From positions 15,619,794 through 15,683,793 of the forward strand of contig JAEMBT020000009.1 of the NCBI GenBank assembly GCA_018873245.2: DNA of 64,000 nt. Reading direction: 5' to 3'. The notes beneath the pieces were generated by a model. The model ran no database searches and had not been told where the DNA came from. It was given only the letters and a program-made list of their open reading frames with translations. Below are positions 22,270-33,479 of the stretch, piece after piece; position 1 is the first letter of the stretch, and every line of letters begins with the position of its first letter. The position numbers and the translations under genes are program-made. The stretch comes from Archegozetes longisetosus. Its lineage: Eukaryota; Arthropoda; Arachnida; Sarcoptiformes; Trhypochthoniidae.

Positions 22270-25200
22270 CGAAGGTAAAGTATTTGATCAATAAAATAAA
22301 GAAAATTTTCTGTAACACATTGCAGTTTGCATTCTCTCATAATTAATTAACTAATTGATCATTAATTTAATTATGAACATAGTCCCAGTGGCGGCTAATT
22401 TGTCGATTTTTGTATTTAAAATAAATTGACCTTGGTGTTTCAACCGGTTTTAACTGGTATTTCCACCAATCGGTTTCAAGACTCCATTGTTAGTTCCATG
22501 ATTCAAGTCACAATAATAACTTTTGAAAGCAAGTTTTGACTGTCCTTTTTATTCGAAATTTATATTTGTCATTTGTACGATTAAGTCATTAAATTATTCA
22601 ATCCCTTCTTGAATCGTAATATACTTATCTGGTTTAAAGAGCTGATGAGAAGAGACTTTTGTATGTTAGGGAAACTATTGAACAATGCGTTGATTATCCC
22701 TGTAAGATAGTGTTTTTTCAACACATACGCAAATATTCTAGTTTCGTATTGTAAAAAAAACTCACTACTTATTAAATACGAAGGTCAAAAGTAGTCTTTC
22801 TAAGATACAAAAATCTCTTCTGCTGATACTCAAATACTCTGAATGCAAGATGACCAGGCGCCCAGGAATAGGGACCTCTGTTCTGTGTTCAGGGCGATAT
22901 CGTTCCTTGACATTGTAGACATCCAGGAATAGAAAATAACTTTCAAAATATGAAAATGAAATTCTTTTGTGTTATTATGAACTTTATTCAATCAATAATT
23001 AGGTAAATACTGTAAATAGCAATAAATCAGTTCAATAGTACTCCTGTAGTGAGTCCATTCTTTTTTGAATAATTATTTAAAAATTATAACAAATCAAATC
23101 TGCTCAAAATTATTGAAACTGTTATGGCGATCTCTATTGGAAATGATTTCGTGAACGAGTTTTCAGTGTAATGAAGAATATCTGGACTGATGAAAGAAAT
23201 CGTTTGAATGTTTGTATGGTTAAGACTGAAGTTTGTTCTAAAGTCAATTTTCAATGACATGTAGTAAATTAGAGTTTTGTACCTCAAAACCCTAACTACT
23301 TAAAATGTCAAATCTAATGATAGATATTCAAAAAAATGATTTAAATTTCTTCAATAATCTCATTTTTGTCATAATTTCTCATTCAAGAGCAATAATCGAA
23401 ACTTTGATTAAAGAAATTACTGCTGTTTCCGAAATAACACTTTAATTTTTGAAATTTCCCTCCAATGTATTAAACTTGGGCTCCCCTTACACTATCAGAA
23501 TCCAGGAAACGGCTCAGTAAAACCTGGTCACCCTGTCTGATGTGATTTATGAATGACAAGTCAATGGTCTTGAAATCTTATAGAAAACACTAAATGGATA
23601 ATATATATGAAGCTTTACCTCAAAAATGTATGGTAGAGAAAATAAAACATAATATATTATATTTGAGGTACATTTTTGAGGTAAAGCTTCATATATACTA
23701 TCAAATTGAAAAGTAAAGGCAAACTTTTAGATATATACTCTTGTGTATAACATAGATTTTCAATCTTTAGAACTGTACTTTAGCAAAGTTGCAACATTTA
23801 ATTGTTTTATGATCCACAAAGATAAGCGTTAAATAAATGTGGATCATGTTTAACTTATTTATCACATTAACAAACTATAGTCATAAAGTAAACAATAGAC
23901 TCAAGCATTTAAGTTTTCCCATCGTTCAGTTCTTTTTTAAGCTGCAAATAAAGTTCTTTAATCTAATATGCGGTTTGAACTATTTGTTTATAATATTAAT
24001 ACAGAGCGATCAATCTATACTTTCCACTCAAGTTTGTAATCAATTTTCAATTTTCAATTTTCAAAGATATAACGAAATTTGGTTTGGATATGTTTCATTT
24101 ATTAACATATTAAATTAAATCATAATAAATGTTACAAGTGTCCACTATTCATAACACAGCACAACTGAACACAACGCACCATATCGGAAGCTTTTTTAAG
24201 AGTTTCAATACTTAATTTCATTAGTAATGCTTAATTTTAATTCGCTAATATTTTTACGGACTAGGCATATGAACATTATTTTTCAAATTACTCCATAAAA
24301 AAGTTGGCACCGATCAAATAGGATGACTGTAGTGGCAACTGATAAGATAACTTTCGATAACAAAATTACACTGTTTTATGGTTAACGATATGTTTGGTTA
24401 GTTTTATAAAACTTTGAATAATGTATGCTAGTTTTAATGATTAAAGTTTATTTACCAATAAATGAGGGATATTCAAACCAAATTTTTTATTATATCTTTT
24501 GAGATTAAAAAGTTATTATAGATTTTCGGGCGGAAACGATAAATTGATCACTCTCTATTAATATTATGAACAAATAGTTCAAACCGCATATTAGATAAAA
24601 TCCTTGTTTAGATAGTATAAAAACACAAACTTTATTGGAAGCTAATTATTTATATTTGATGAAGAAATAACGTTGAATGAAATAAAATTTTATTTGAAAA
24701 TTTTAATATTCAAAGTAACTGTTAGTCTCAACAGACGTGTATAATATCATATCGAACTTACAATGTGATATGGATATTGCGAAATGTTTAGCTTATCATC
24801 AAATTATTTACATATTATTAACTTATTATAAACATTATTTTCGAAAAGTTTTACAAAACAAAATCTAATGAATGAACACTTAGTTTATAACTTATTTGAG
24901 TAAAGTAACTTTGTAGCAATAATAAAGAAAGAAAACAGTTTGTTATCAAAACAAATAAGTTAAGATCTTTAGCAAAAATGCATAAGTTACCTATTATACA
25001 CTTTCTCAAATTGATTATATTAATAAATTTATCACAACTTTTATAAATCTCTTTAACTGATCAAACTTTCGATTAAATTTTAGTTTGTTTGAAATACTGG
25101 GTTTCAGTTTTATTCAAATTCAAATTAAGCTTCAGATTGATTGTAAACCTTAAATGCTAACTTTCTAACTATTTACTGAACAAAATCAAATTAAAGCATT

Positions 25201-25465
25201 GTTTTTCAAAATGTTTAAATCATCCGAACGGAATTTTAAGATTAAACTTTGAGCCAATGAATGGAATGCATTTCTTGCTAATCCATTCATAGAAAGATTT
25301 TTACAAATCGTTGTAATCTTTGTCAACAAAAGCAAGTTTTAAAGCATAATAGATGTGCACACTATCTATAAATATTATTTTGAAAATAAGACCTATTGGA
25401 AGGAGTGCGCGTCATACTCGATATCCAAATATATCCAAAATATACAATAATGAATCAAAACTACA
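22270..25465. other. No gene seen; one perfect hairpin
   Basis: Gene-poor AT-rich DNA. Short open frames near 23084-23287 and 23837-24118 have no family resemblance or splice context. The only clear structure is the hairpin at 23602-23697. Confidence 0.45.
23602..23697. repeat. Perfect 29-bp inverted repeat (hairpin)
   Basis: Positions 23602-23630 and 23669-23697 are exact reverse complements (GAAGCTTTACCTCAAAAATG and its mirror) around a 38-bp AT-rich loop. It may be a very short MITE or the tip of a larger lost element. Confidence 0.85.
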
Positions 25466-25470
25466 ATTAA

Positions 25471-27409
25471 TTAACGGGGTAGTAAGCCTGTCCTTAGTTG
25501 ATAGATAATATTAAAATATCTTCTATGAACTATATTATTACTAAAAATTTTTCTAATCTTCAGAAATCTTGTTATTAAAGGATCGCCTATTGAATATTGA
25601 TTAAACACAGTTGTAATAAACCTAACAATTTCCTCATCTTGTGTAAAGTCGAGACTTAAGAGAGTTGATTGAAAATCTTGAGTAAAGTTATTTAACCTGA
25701 TAAGATCTGGATTAGTCGAGTTTATTAATAGTAAATAGTATAGTGAAAGCATATAATTAACTGGTAAATTAGGATTAATTTGAAGAGTTTGATTTGGATC
25801 GATCTCATTCAATAATGAAACGGTATTACAAAAGATTTGAATAAGATCTTCCAGATTGCAAACATCTTTTGAGTTAGTATCAGGTCTGTCAATATTTGAT
25901 ATAGCAGAACTTGAGGATTGATAAAGTAGTGCTTCACCACATCCTTCATTACTGCGTAAACTTTCAGGAGTAGAATATAGTGATTGGTTACTATTATCAT
26001 CGGTATTTATTATAGTTGAAGAACTTGAAGATCTTGAAGACTTTGCTTGTTGATTATTAGATATATTATTACTATTATTGTTATTATTATTACTACTATT
26101 ACTTAAGGAATATAATTCTTCAATTGTATTACAACTAGTTGATAACTTTCTATCGATATAATCTCTAATTTCTTTTGGATCCAGATTACCACCTATTATC
26201 AAATTATAGATATCATCTTCGGTAAGTCCTAATAAGAAAGTAAATTTTTAAACACTTAAAGCTCAATAACTAAATGACTAAATAACTAAATACATACTTT
26301 TCTTTTGAATTTGAATGTTTGGTAATTGTTCTAAGGAATAAGAAAATTAAGGGTAAGGATAAAAAATAATATTAATTTAATAATAATACTTACTTGGAGG
26401 AAAATTGCTGCGACAAAATCTAAAATATTGACAAATATCAGTTTTTAGCTTATCTTCGTTAGTTGACTTAAGTTGCTGTAAACTTTCCTTAGTTGGTGAA
26501 GTGATATTACAATTTATAATATGTTTGTATAGAGTTTCAAATATAGCATTTGGGTTATGATTCTTCCAATATGAAACTGATTTCAGTGGATATACATCTT
26601 TACTACAATAACAACAAAAGATAGAATAAGATTTTTTATCACTACAGTCGAGGTCAATATAACCATAAGACACATAATCCTTTAGTTCTTCAAGTGAAAT
26701 CGAGTTATCTTGTTTTCCTATAACCAAATAAATAAATTAGTTTAGTTTTAAACATTAACGTCAACTTACTAGCTTGGGTAATAGTTTTATGAGTTAGTTC
26801 TTTGAAGTGATGCACGCTTACTAAGTGATCTTTCAGTTTCTCAAGTGGCATACATTTAGATCTTGCATTATTAAAATTAAAACAAATATTAAACTTTTTG
26901 CATACATTACACGAAAAGCCCAATGTTTTAAAAAACAATTCCACCTTAGCTAGAAATCTATGTATATGGAAATGTGGGAAATAGTCTCTTGATTTGAATA
27001 GGATATTACAAACTAAGCATCGGATATTGTGTTGAGTATAGTTGCTTATTTTCATTTCATCATTTGTGTCAGTTTTGGATGTCGGTTGAGGTGTTGATTC
27101 AGGTGTTGATTCAGGTGTCGATTGAGGTGTCGATTGAGGTGTCGATTGAGATGATTTTAAATTCTTAGTTGGACTATCACAATTGTTCTCACATCCATCA
27201 ACATCAGAACTTATATCAGATGAGTCTATAACTCTTTCAATTGTGGTCACAAGCGTTTTAGTTGATTTAAAATAGTGGTTAGTTTTTTTAAATTGTGGAA
27301 ATGAAAATACGTCATCATCATGATGATGATCATCATCATCTTCATTATAGTTTACTAACCGTCGTCTTCTTTTACTTTTATTAATAGAGACACAATGAGG
27401 TTCTCCCAT
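25471..27409 (-). CDS. Four-exon gene for a 584-aa Cys/His-cluster protein, family unknown
   Basis: Exons (minus): 27409-26770, 26717-26394, 26330-26298 (33 nt) and 26228-25471. All three junctions are phase 1 with GTAAGT, GTAAGT and GTATGT donors, and the total is 1,755 nt including the stop. The start is the first ATG (MGEPHCVS). Features: basic KSKRRRR at residues 11-17 (possible nuclear signal), acidic/His run 24-33, and STPQ/STPE repeats 88-108. Three Cys/His clusters follow: C131-x2-C134 with H146/H148/H150, C167-x2-C170 with H195-x4-H200, and C248/C251 with H267, H279 and C283. After these come Asn- and Ser-rich low-complexity stretches and a C-terminal helical region of about 130 residues rich in Leu/Asn. 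The clusters suggest atypical zinc fingers. I do not recognise the family. It lies head-to-head with cramped, 1.66 kb away. Confidence 0.75.
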
Positions 27410-27811
27410 AATAAATAACAATCAATTAATTAAAAATCAATTTACATAGACTTGAATGTTAGTTAGTTGAATAGAAAATTGTTTGTTAAAAATAATAGTC
27501 TTGCAATCAAAATGTTTCGATGAGTAATAGGATAGAACGTTTGAACAGCCAATAATATTCACTGAAATATATACGCATAATCATAATCAGAGGTCATAAA
27601 ATTACTGTTTACTCAACGATTAGACTTAAGCCTAATATCCAATCAAATGTTTCCTATCATAAGTTTGTAACCATAACTTTGCTATGATAATACAAATTTG
27701 TTGTTAACTCTATTAACTAAGTTCGTTATACGCTACTTCGTTAAACCTCAACGTTTTTATTACTCTTTAATCATTGTCTTATCTTTCTTGATAATGATTA
27801 GATTTTAGATT

Positions 27812-27976
27812 AATGTACGCGAATTGTGTACAAGGATCAGTAGGAATGTACACGAATTATGTACAAGGATCGGTAGGAATGTACGCGAATTATGTACAAG
27901 GATCGGTAGGAATGTACACGAATTGTGTACAAGGATCGGTAGCAATGTACACGAATTGTGTACAAGGATCGGTAGC
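27812..27976 (+). repeat. 33-bp minisatellite with palindromic core, five units
   Basis: Five units of about 33 bp, each containing GTACACGAATTGTGTAC (a near-palindrome) followed by AAGGATCGGTAGG. It sits about 400 bp upstream of the 584-aa gene's start, in the shared upstream region with cramped. Confidence 0.85.
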
Positions 27977-27979
27977 AAT

Positions 27980-29066
27980 GCACCTATGAAAGAATGACTT
28001 GACGTTCTTCTAATCACCGATTAATTACAGGCTCCAAATATATGTGTCATATGAGATATTTTAAGGTGTCAGTATCATCATAAGTGTGTTTCGATAACAA
28101 ATTCTGTAAACTTATTGTAAAGCAAGAGCCAATTTAGCAGATCAGTCAGTATCAATGAACATTTGTTATAAGTGCTCCGTGTTTTTAAGTAAACTTCTGT
28201 CTCTTGTTTGTTGCCTTATATCTCATTGAGACACTTGACTTCTGTGTTCAATTTTGACTGTATACACATTCTTCCAACAACACGGCATACAAACAGATCT
28301 TAATCAGGCGACGTTCTTCTTGAGTCTTAGTCTTCCAATCTTATAACCATGTACTGTATTCACTTTAAGAGTCGCATTTTAATTTTCACATTTTTATTCT
28401 AATTGTCATATTAAATAGTTATCATCAAAGAAAAACTATCTTTTTTACTAAACCTGAAATAATTCATGAAAAATGTATCAGAATCAAAGTATGGATCTCA
28501 TAAATTTTCACTAATAATAAGTGCTTCTATCAAAGTTTGATACTTATTTCTATATCTCAAATAAATTATTGTGAAGACTTTCACTAATTCTCATAACTCT
28601 GGTTTTGTAAAAGTAATTCAATTTTCTCCACAGAATACTCTATAAGTATTGAGTACCGTATAAACTGATTAGTTGTTACGAACAAAACGTTTACAATAGC
28701 TTTACCAATAGTTTTCGATAAAATCTTTTATGTAAATCATAACAACATTGATGTTAGTTATTGAGAGAAATCATTTCAATAGATTCCAACGTGAAATGAG
28801 AACAGAATTAATAGATTGTAAAGAATTAGTAAAGAAAATAGTTATAAAGTAGAGAAGTAGAGAAGTGAAAGAGTCCTACAGAGAGCGTTGCGTTATGTTG
28901 ACGACAAACCAAACATAACTTGAGATTTGACTGAAAAGAGTAGTCCAAAAATGATTGTTTGTGTTGAGATAAACGTCACTAATTTGGACAATAACATTAG
29001 TAAACTATACAACTATAAAGTCTATTAACTTTATTATTAATAATGATTACGTGAACTAATCGAAAA
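27980..29066. other. Intergenic, head-to-head upstream region
   Basis: Upstream DNA of both the minus-strand 584-aa gene and cramped. No TATA box or further gene is confidently seen. Confidence 0.4.
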
Positions 29067-32000
29067 ATGCCTAAAAGAAAACGAGTCGAAAGTCTTAATA
29101 ATTGGTGTTTTGGGTATGTCTTCATCTCTTCATTTCTATCAGTCATTTAGTTGTGAAATATTTGACGCCATTTTCGTCATTACATTTCTAACTGATTTGA
29201 TTGAATTGAATTATATTTTAATTTAATTATCTTTTATAGTATTGACAGTGAATGCGATTTAATGGACAAACCAAATGACGAAGAATTTAAAGCTATTATT
29301 GAAACGAAATTATTTAATAATTTAGACAAAAATAAGGAAACTCTCGTTGACTCTCATTTGCAAAACAGTATTGAGTCGGAAATGAGTGACAAAAACAACA
29401 AAAATATTGAAAACAACTCTAATGCTAGTTCTAAATCAAGACGAAAGTCAAATCGCATTTCCAAACCAATTCAACGATCATTAGACACGTCTCCCAATCA
29501 AAGCATTCAATTCAAAAAAATTGGTCTCTCTTTGCTTTTATTTATTTTTAGTTATAGTTTTAGTATTTGTTTGTTTATGGTTTAGATAATTGTCTCGTTT
29601 TTGACATTTGTTTATGTTTTTAATAATTGTTTTTATTTTTAAATAGTCAAACAAAATAATCCGATACCGAGTGTTAGTAATTGCGAGTCAGACAAACAAA
29701 TCGTGAAAACAAAAAGTGATGAAACCAATAAGAGTTCCAGCTCTAAAGGAAAGTCTCTGAGAAAATTGCAGATGTGGACCGAAGATGACACCAAATGGTT
29801 CTTCGAAGCTATTTCTGAAGTAATACATGAGCCATCCATAGATTTATTGATTATTAATTGTATTTTGATTTAAAGCACGGCAAAGATTTTCCTCGCATTC
29901 AGTCATATATGGCGTCGAGATGTGAGAAGAAAGGCATTCCTCAAGACATGATTAAGAATTATGAACAAGTTAGACATTACTATTACAGAATGTGGCATAA
30001 AATTGCAAACTCTCTTAATATTAGTAATGGTCAGTCCTTTTCACTTATTGCTATTATCAGTAACCAAATTATTGATTTTCGTCTATTGCGTTAATAATAC
30101 AGTTGTCGATAAAGGAGTTCAAGAAGTTTATGGTCTCGTTAATTATGGCGAAATATGGAAAAAATTTGGCTCCAAGTTTGACAGTAAATTAGGATTGCAT
30201 TTACAACAATTGGTCAATTTTGGGTAACAGAGGATTCGTTTCTACAATTGATTTGTCAATAATCTAATTCTTATTTTTATTCATTAGACATACGATCTTC
30301 AAAGTAAAAGGAAAGAGCGTTAGAGTCAAAACTCCCATTTGCAAAGCATTGAAAAAAATTCACAAAATTAATGGTAAAATTCAATAACTACTTAGATGAC
30401 AATTGAACCTAATCTTTACTCAACTTCTGTGCAGTTTCAGAGGAAACAAAGACAAATAATAACCAGAACTTACTTAACCTTCCAAAAGAAGTTTGCATAG
30501 AATTACATCCGGCGACTAACGAGTCGTGGCTTAGAGTACACTCATTGTCTCAAAATCCGAGAGTAAGAACAAAAATGCCTCTTCAGAAACGATTGTCAAC
30601 CTTGATTGAATATCTTGAAAAAAGATGGAGTCAATCAAGAATAAGAGACTTGGAATGTAGAACTTTATGCGGAACTTCTTTACCGAACGCGCCGCAAATC
30701 GAAGAGTCGTGTTTACGATTGCGGCCACATATCAGCGAAGATTTGAATAATTTCTCACTCAGTAAATCATTTTTTAATTCACAAATAGATTTGAGTCTAA
30801 CCGCTTATTTAAAAAATCTATTCAACGACGAAATGAAGAGCAAAGGCAAGAAAACAAAAGGAACCAAAGCTAAGGACAAGAGTAATGATGAATCAATGGC
30901 TGATGAAAGTATGAAATCACCCAACAATGAACAAAACATTGAGCTCAATATTGATAATTGCGATGCAAACGATGATAAAAACAAAAGTGATTCTGCCTTC
31001 AAGTCTGATGAAGAAGAGCCTATTGCTGAAGCTGAACGTTCTCTAACTCTGTTAAAAATGTTAGCTTCAATGAATGCGGCACAGAATGAGATGACTGAAG
31101 AAATTCACGCGACAGACGAAGAAGAAGATGATCAGAATAAAGATGAAGAGGAACGCGATGAAGTGCCTTCACCTGATGGCAATCCTAACGTCTACTTACC
31201 TGAACCACCCGCAAACGCAACACTTGCACAATGGCTCAGTGGCAAAGATGACGATCACGACGACGGGTTTGTTGAGGACGATAAGAAAGCGCAAAATACA
31301 AGTGAAACCAACAACGAGACGTCGCAGTTGAGTGCAGATCGCGCGCGAAAGGGTTGGTCTATGAGTGAAGCCGGTTCGATGACTATCGGAGAGTTATATT
31401 TATTACTCCGTTGTCCAAAGAGGGTTTTACTCGAATACCTCTGGGAACCTATCGTTGACACGGCATCTAATGCCGAAGAAGAATCAACTTTAAAACCAAA
31501 TGAAGAGTTGAATCCTAAAGAGGAAGAGATGGAATGCGAGAAATCCAATAATACAGACGTATTGATGAAGTTGTTATTAGCCGCTAATGTATCTCTGATG
31601 AAAATGAAAAAGCCCTCAAATTCTGTGACACAAACGCAGAAAAAGAAACGCATAAAACCAACACCAGCTCCAATCGTTCTAAACGAGAGGAATTCATCGC
31701 AACTGCTTTCTAGTGTCATCTCAAAAACTATATTCAACGATAGCAACGACACAAATAGTAAGGGAGAGATGGAGAGTATAGAAGTGTCAGGAAATATGAA
31801 GGAAACAGAATCGCATAATTTCATAGTGCCATCATCTCCGGCACCAAAAGCTTGTAGTAAGACAAAAAGCAGAGCGGTTTGTGGCGATCCAGCATTAATA
31901 CAAGAAGCCCTCCGACAATTACAGTCAAACAAATACACAAGACGCCAAAGACGGCCAACTCCTAAACCGGTGTTCGGACAAAACAAGCCGTTACTGCCTC

Positions 32001-33275
32001 GAGGATCTCCATCAGCAACACTGACATCAGTGACAGGCACATCAGGTGGTTCTCCACCACAACAGCCGTTATATGTGATACCTCCACATCCATTACATAT
32101 TAATGCAATAACAGCCGTTTCTCATACCTCAACTGTTACCATATCCCCATCAATCTTGAGTCAAACTCTTCCCGTAGTCCCTAATGTAAACATGACAGCA
32201 ATAAATACTAGCAATTCATTGAGACACTCAATGAAAACTCACTCAAGTAGTGAAACGTTTGATGTGATTTTGCCTCAAAAGGCAGCGGAAAGTGATAGAA
32301 ATATAGTTAACTCGTTCATCAAATCAATCAATCCATCAAATATACCATTGATTCAGAATGTGACTCATTTAATTGAACCACCAGTTGCTGTCCCTATTGT
32401 CAGTCCAATGCCTACTTTACAACATCTGCAAACTGTCAACTCATCCTTTTCTAAATCTGATCCCTTGACTCAAACCATCAACAAATCTGATGACAACAAC
32501 AACGATAACAACCAAAAGAATACAAGTATTGCGTCTCTGGATGTCAACAGTAATATAGAGGATGTATTAGCAAACAATACAAACCCAACCGTTTCTACAA
32601 CTGACGAATCGTCAAATAAGTTGCCATTACTTTCATCCTCGCAAACAATTAGTTCTCTATTAGAAATCTCTTTACCTGAACCACCATTCAGTGAAAATTC
32701 GTGTTCTAGTCTTGCAGATTCTTATAGTATAGAAAAGAGGCCTTTCGAGAGACTAACTCTGCCTAATATTACTCCCGAAACCACTTCTAATAATAATAAC
32801 AACAACAACAATAATAATAATAATATTAACAAAACCGATCCGACTCTCCCGACTTCAACCACTTCGTCATCACTTCCAAGTCCGCCGATAGAACGCCACA
32901 AATTGAGTTCACCAGTGCCTGACTCCCAATGGCTAAACGGAGAAAGTTGTGACATATCGATCGGAACACTTCTGAATGCATGTGAATCTCCGTGCAAAAC
33001 GGTACCAGTTTCTACTAACTCATTAAGTAATGATGTGAGTAATCAATTTTATTCATCATAACATTCCTGATGGTATTCCTGACAGTATTCTTCATACTAT
33101 ACCTGACAGTATTCCTCATACTATTCCTCATACTATTCTTAACCATTCCTTTTCTTCATAGGTCACTCTGGACACGCAAATGAGTTGCTTAGCCACTGAT
33201 AACAGCGTTGATTTGATGGCCAAATTCGCAGATTTGGCGGCTCAGATCGTTGACTCTAATTCTAAGTCTACTTAA
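29067..33275 (+). CDS. crm: Cramped (CRAMP1-like) chromatin/transcription regulator
   Basis: Exons: 29067-29113, 29240-29523 (3' end least certain, weak GTCTCT donor), 29647-29819, 29876-30029, 30103-30223, 30288-30373, 30435-33034 and 33162-33275. Phases agree and give 1,192 codons. The SANT/Myb-like domain starts at W154 (WTEDDTKWFFEAISEHGKDF) and runs to EQVRHYYYRMWHKIA (about 210). It is followed by the family blocks VYGLVNYGEIWKKFG (about 230), KGKSVRVKTPICKALKK (about 270) and SWLRVHSLSQNPRVR (about 320). TIGELYLLLRCPKRVLLEY (about 600), WLNGESCDISIGTLL (about 1120) and the last exon's NSVDLMAKFADLAAQI are also typical. The long middle is acidic/Ser-rich with an Asn run near 1075-1088. 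Cramped proteins are nuclear, linked in Drosophila to Polycomb-type repression and, with human CRAMP1, to histone H1 gene control. AATAAA lies at 33434. Confidence 0.9.
33064..33150 (+). repeat. Short repeats in the last cramped intron
   Basis: The 127-bp intron contains five or six imperfect units of about 15 bp (ATACTATTCCTGACAGTATTCCT-like, shorter cores CATACTATTCCT). It adds no coding potential. Confidence 0.6.
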
Positions 33276-33433
33276 TTTATTTGTTTTTCGGAAACTTTTG
33301 GAGTAGCTATTTGTACATAAATTGGGTTTTATATATATTTAGCAGTTTTAAAATTTTTATTTATTGTATTCTTTACCAAAACAAATTGTTATGTAAATTA
33401 TTCCAAATACTTACTAACTAATTGTATTATCAC

Positions 33434-33439
33434 AATAAA
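33434..33439 (+). terminator. Polyadenylation signal of cramped
   Basis: AATAAA about 160 bp after the cramped stop codon; other AATAAA words follow near 33529. Confidence 0.45.
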
Positions 33440-33479
33440 ATTATTTTTTAGTATATTAGATTTTAGACACATTTAACTA

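Noticed and set aside
27812..27976. CRISPR-like array
   Set aside because: Units are contiguous with no unique spacers, and the genome is eukaryotic; it is a minisatellite.
31255..32040. 261-codon minus-strand open frame
   Set aside because: Lies wholly inside cramped exon 7, which has clear family motifs on the plus strand; the antisense translation is low-complexity and Phe/Leu/Ser-rich.
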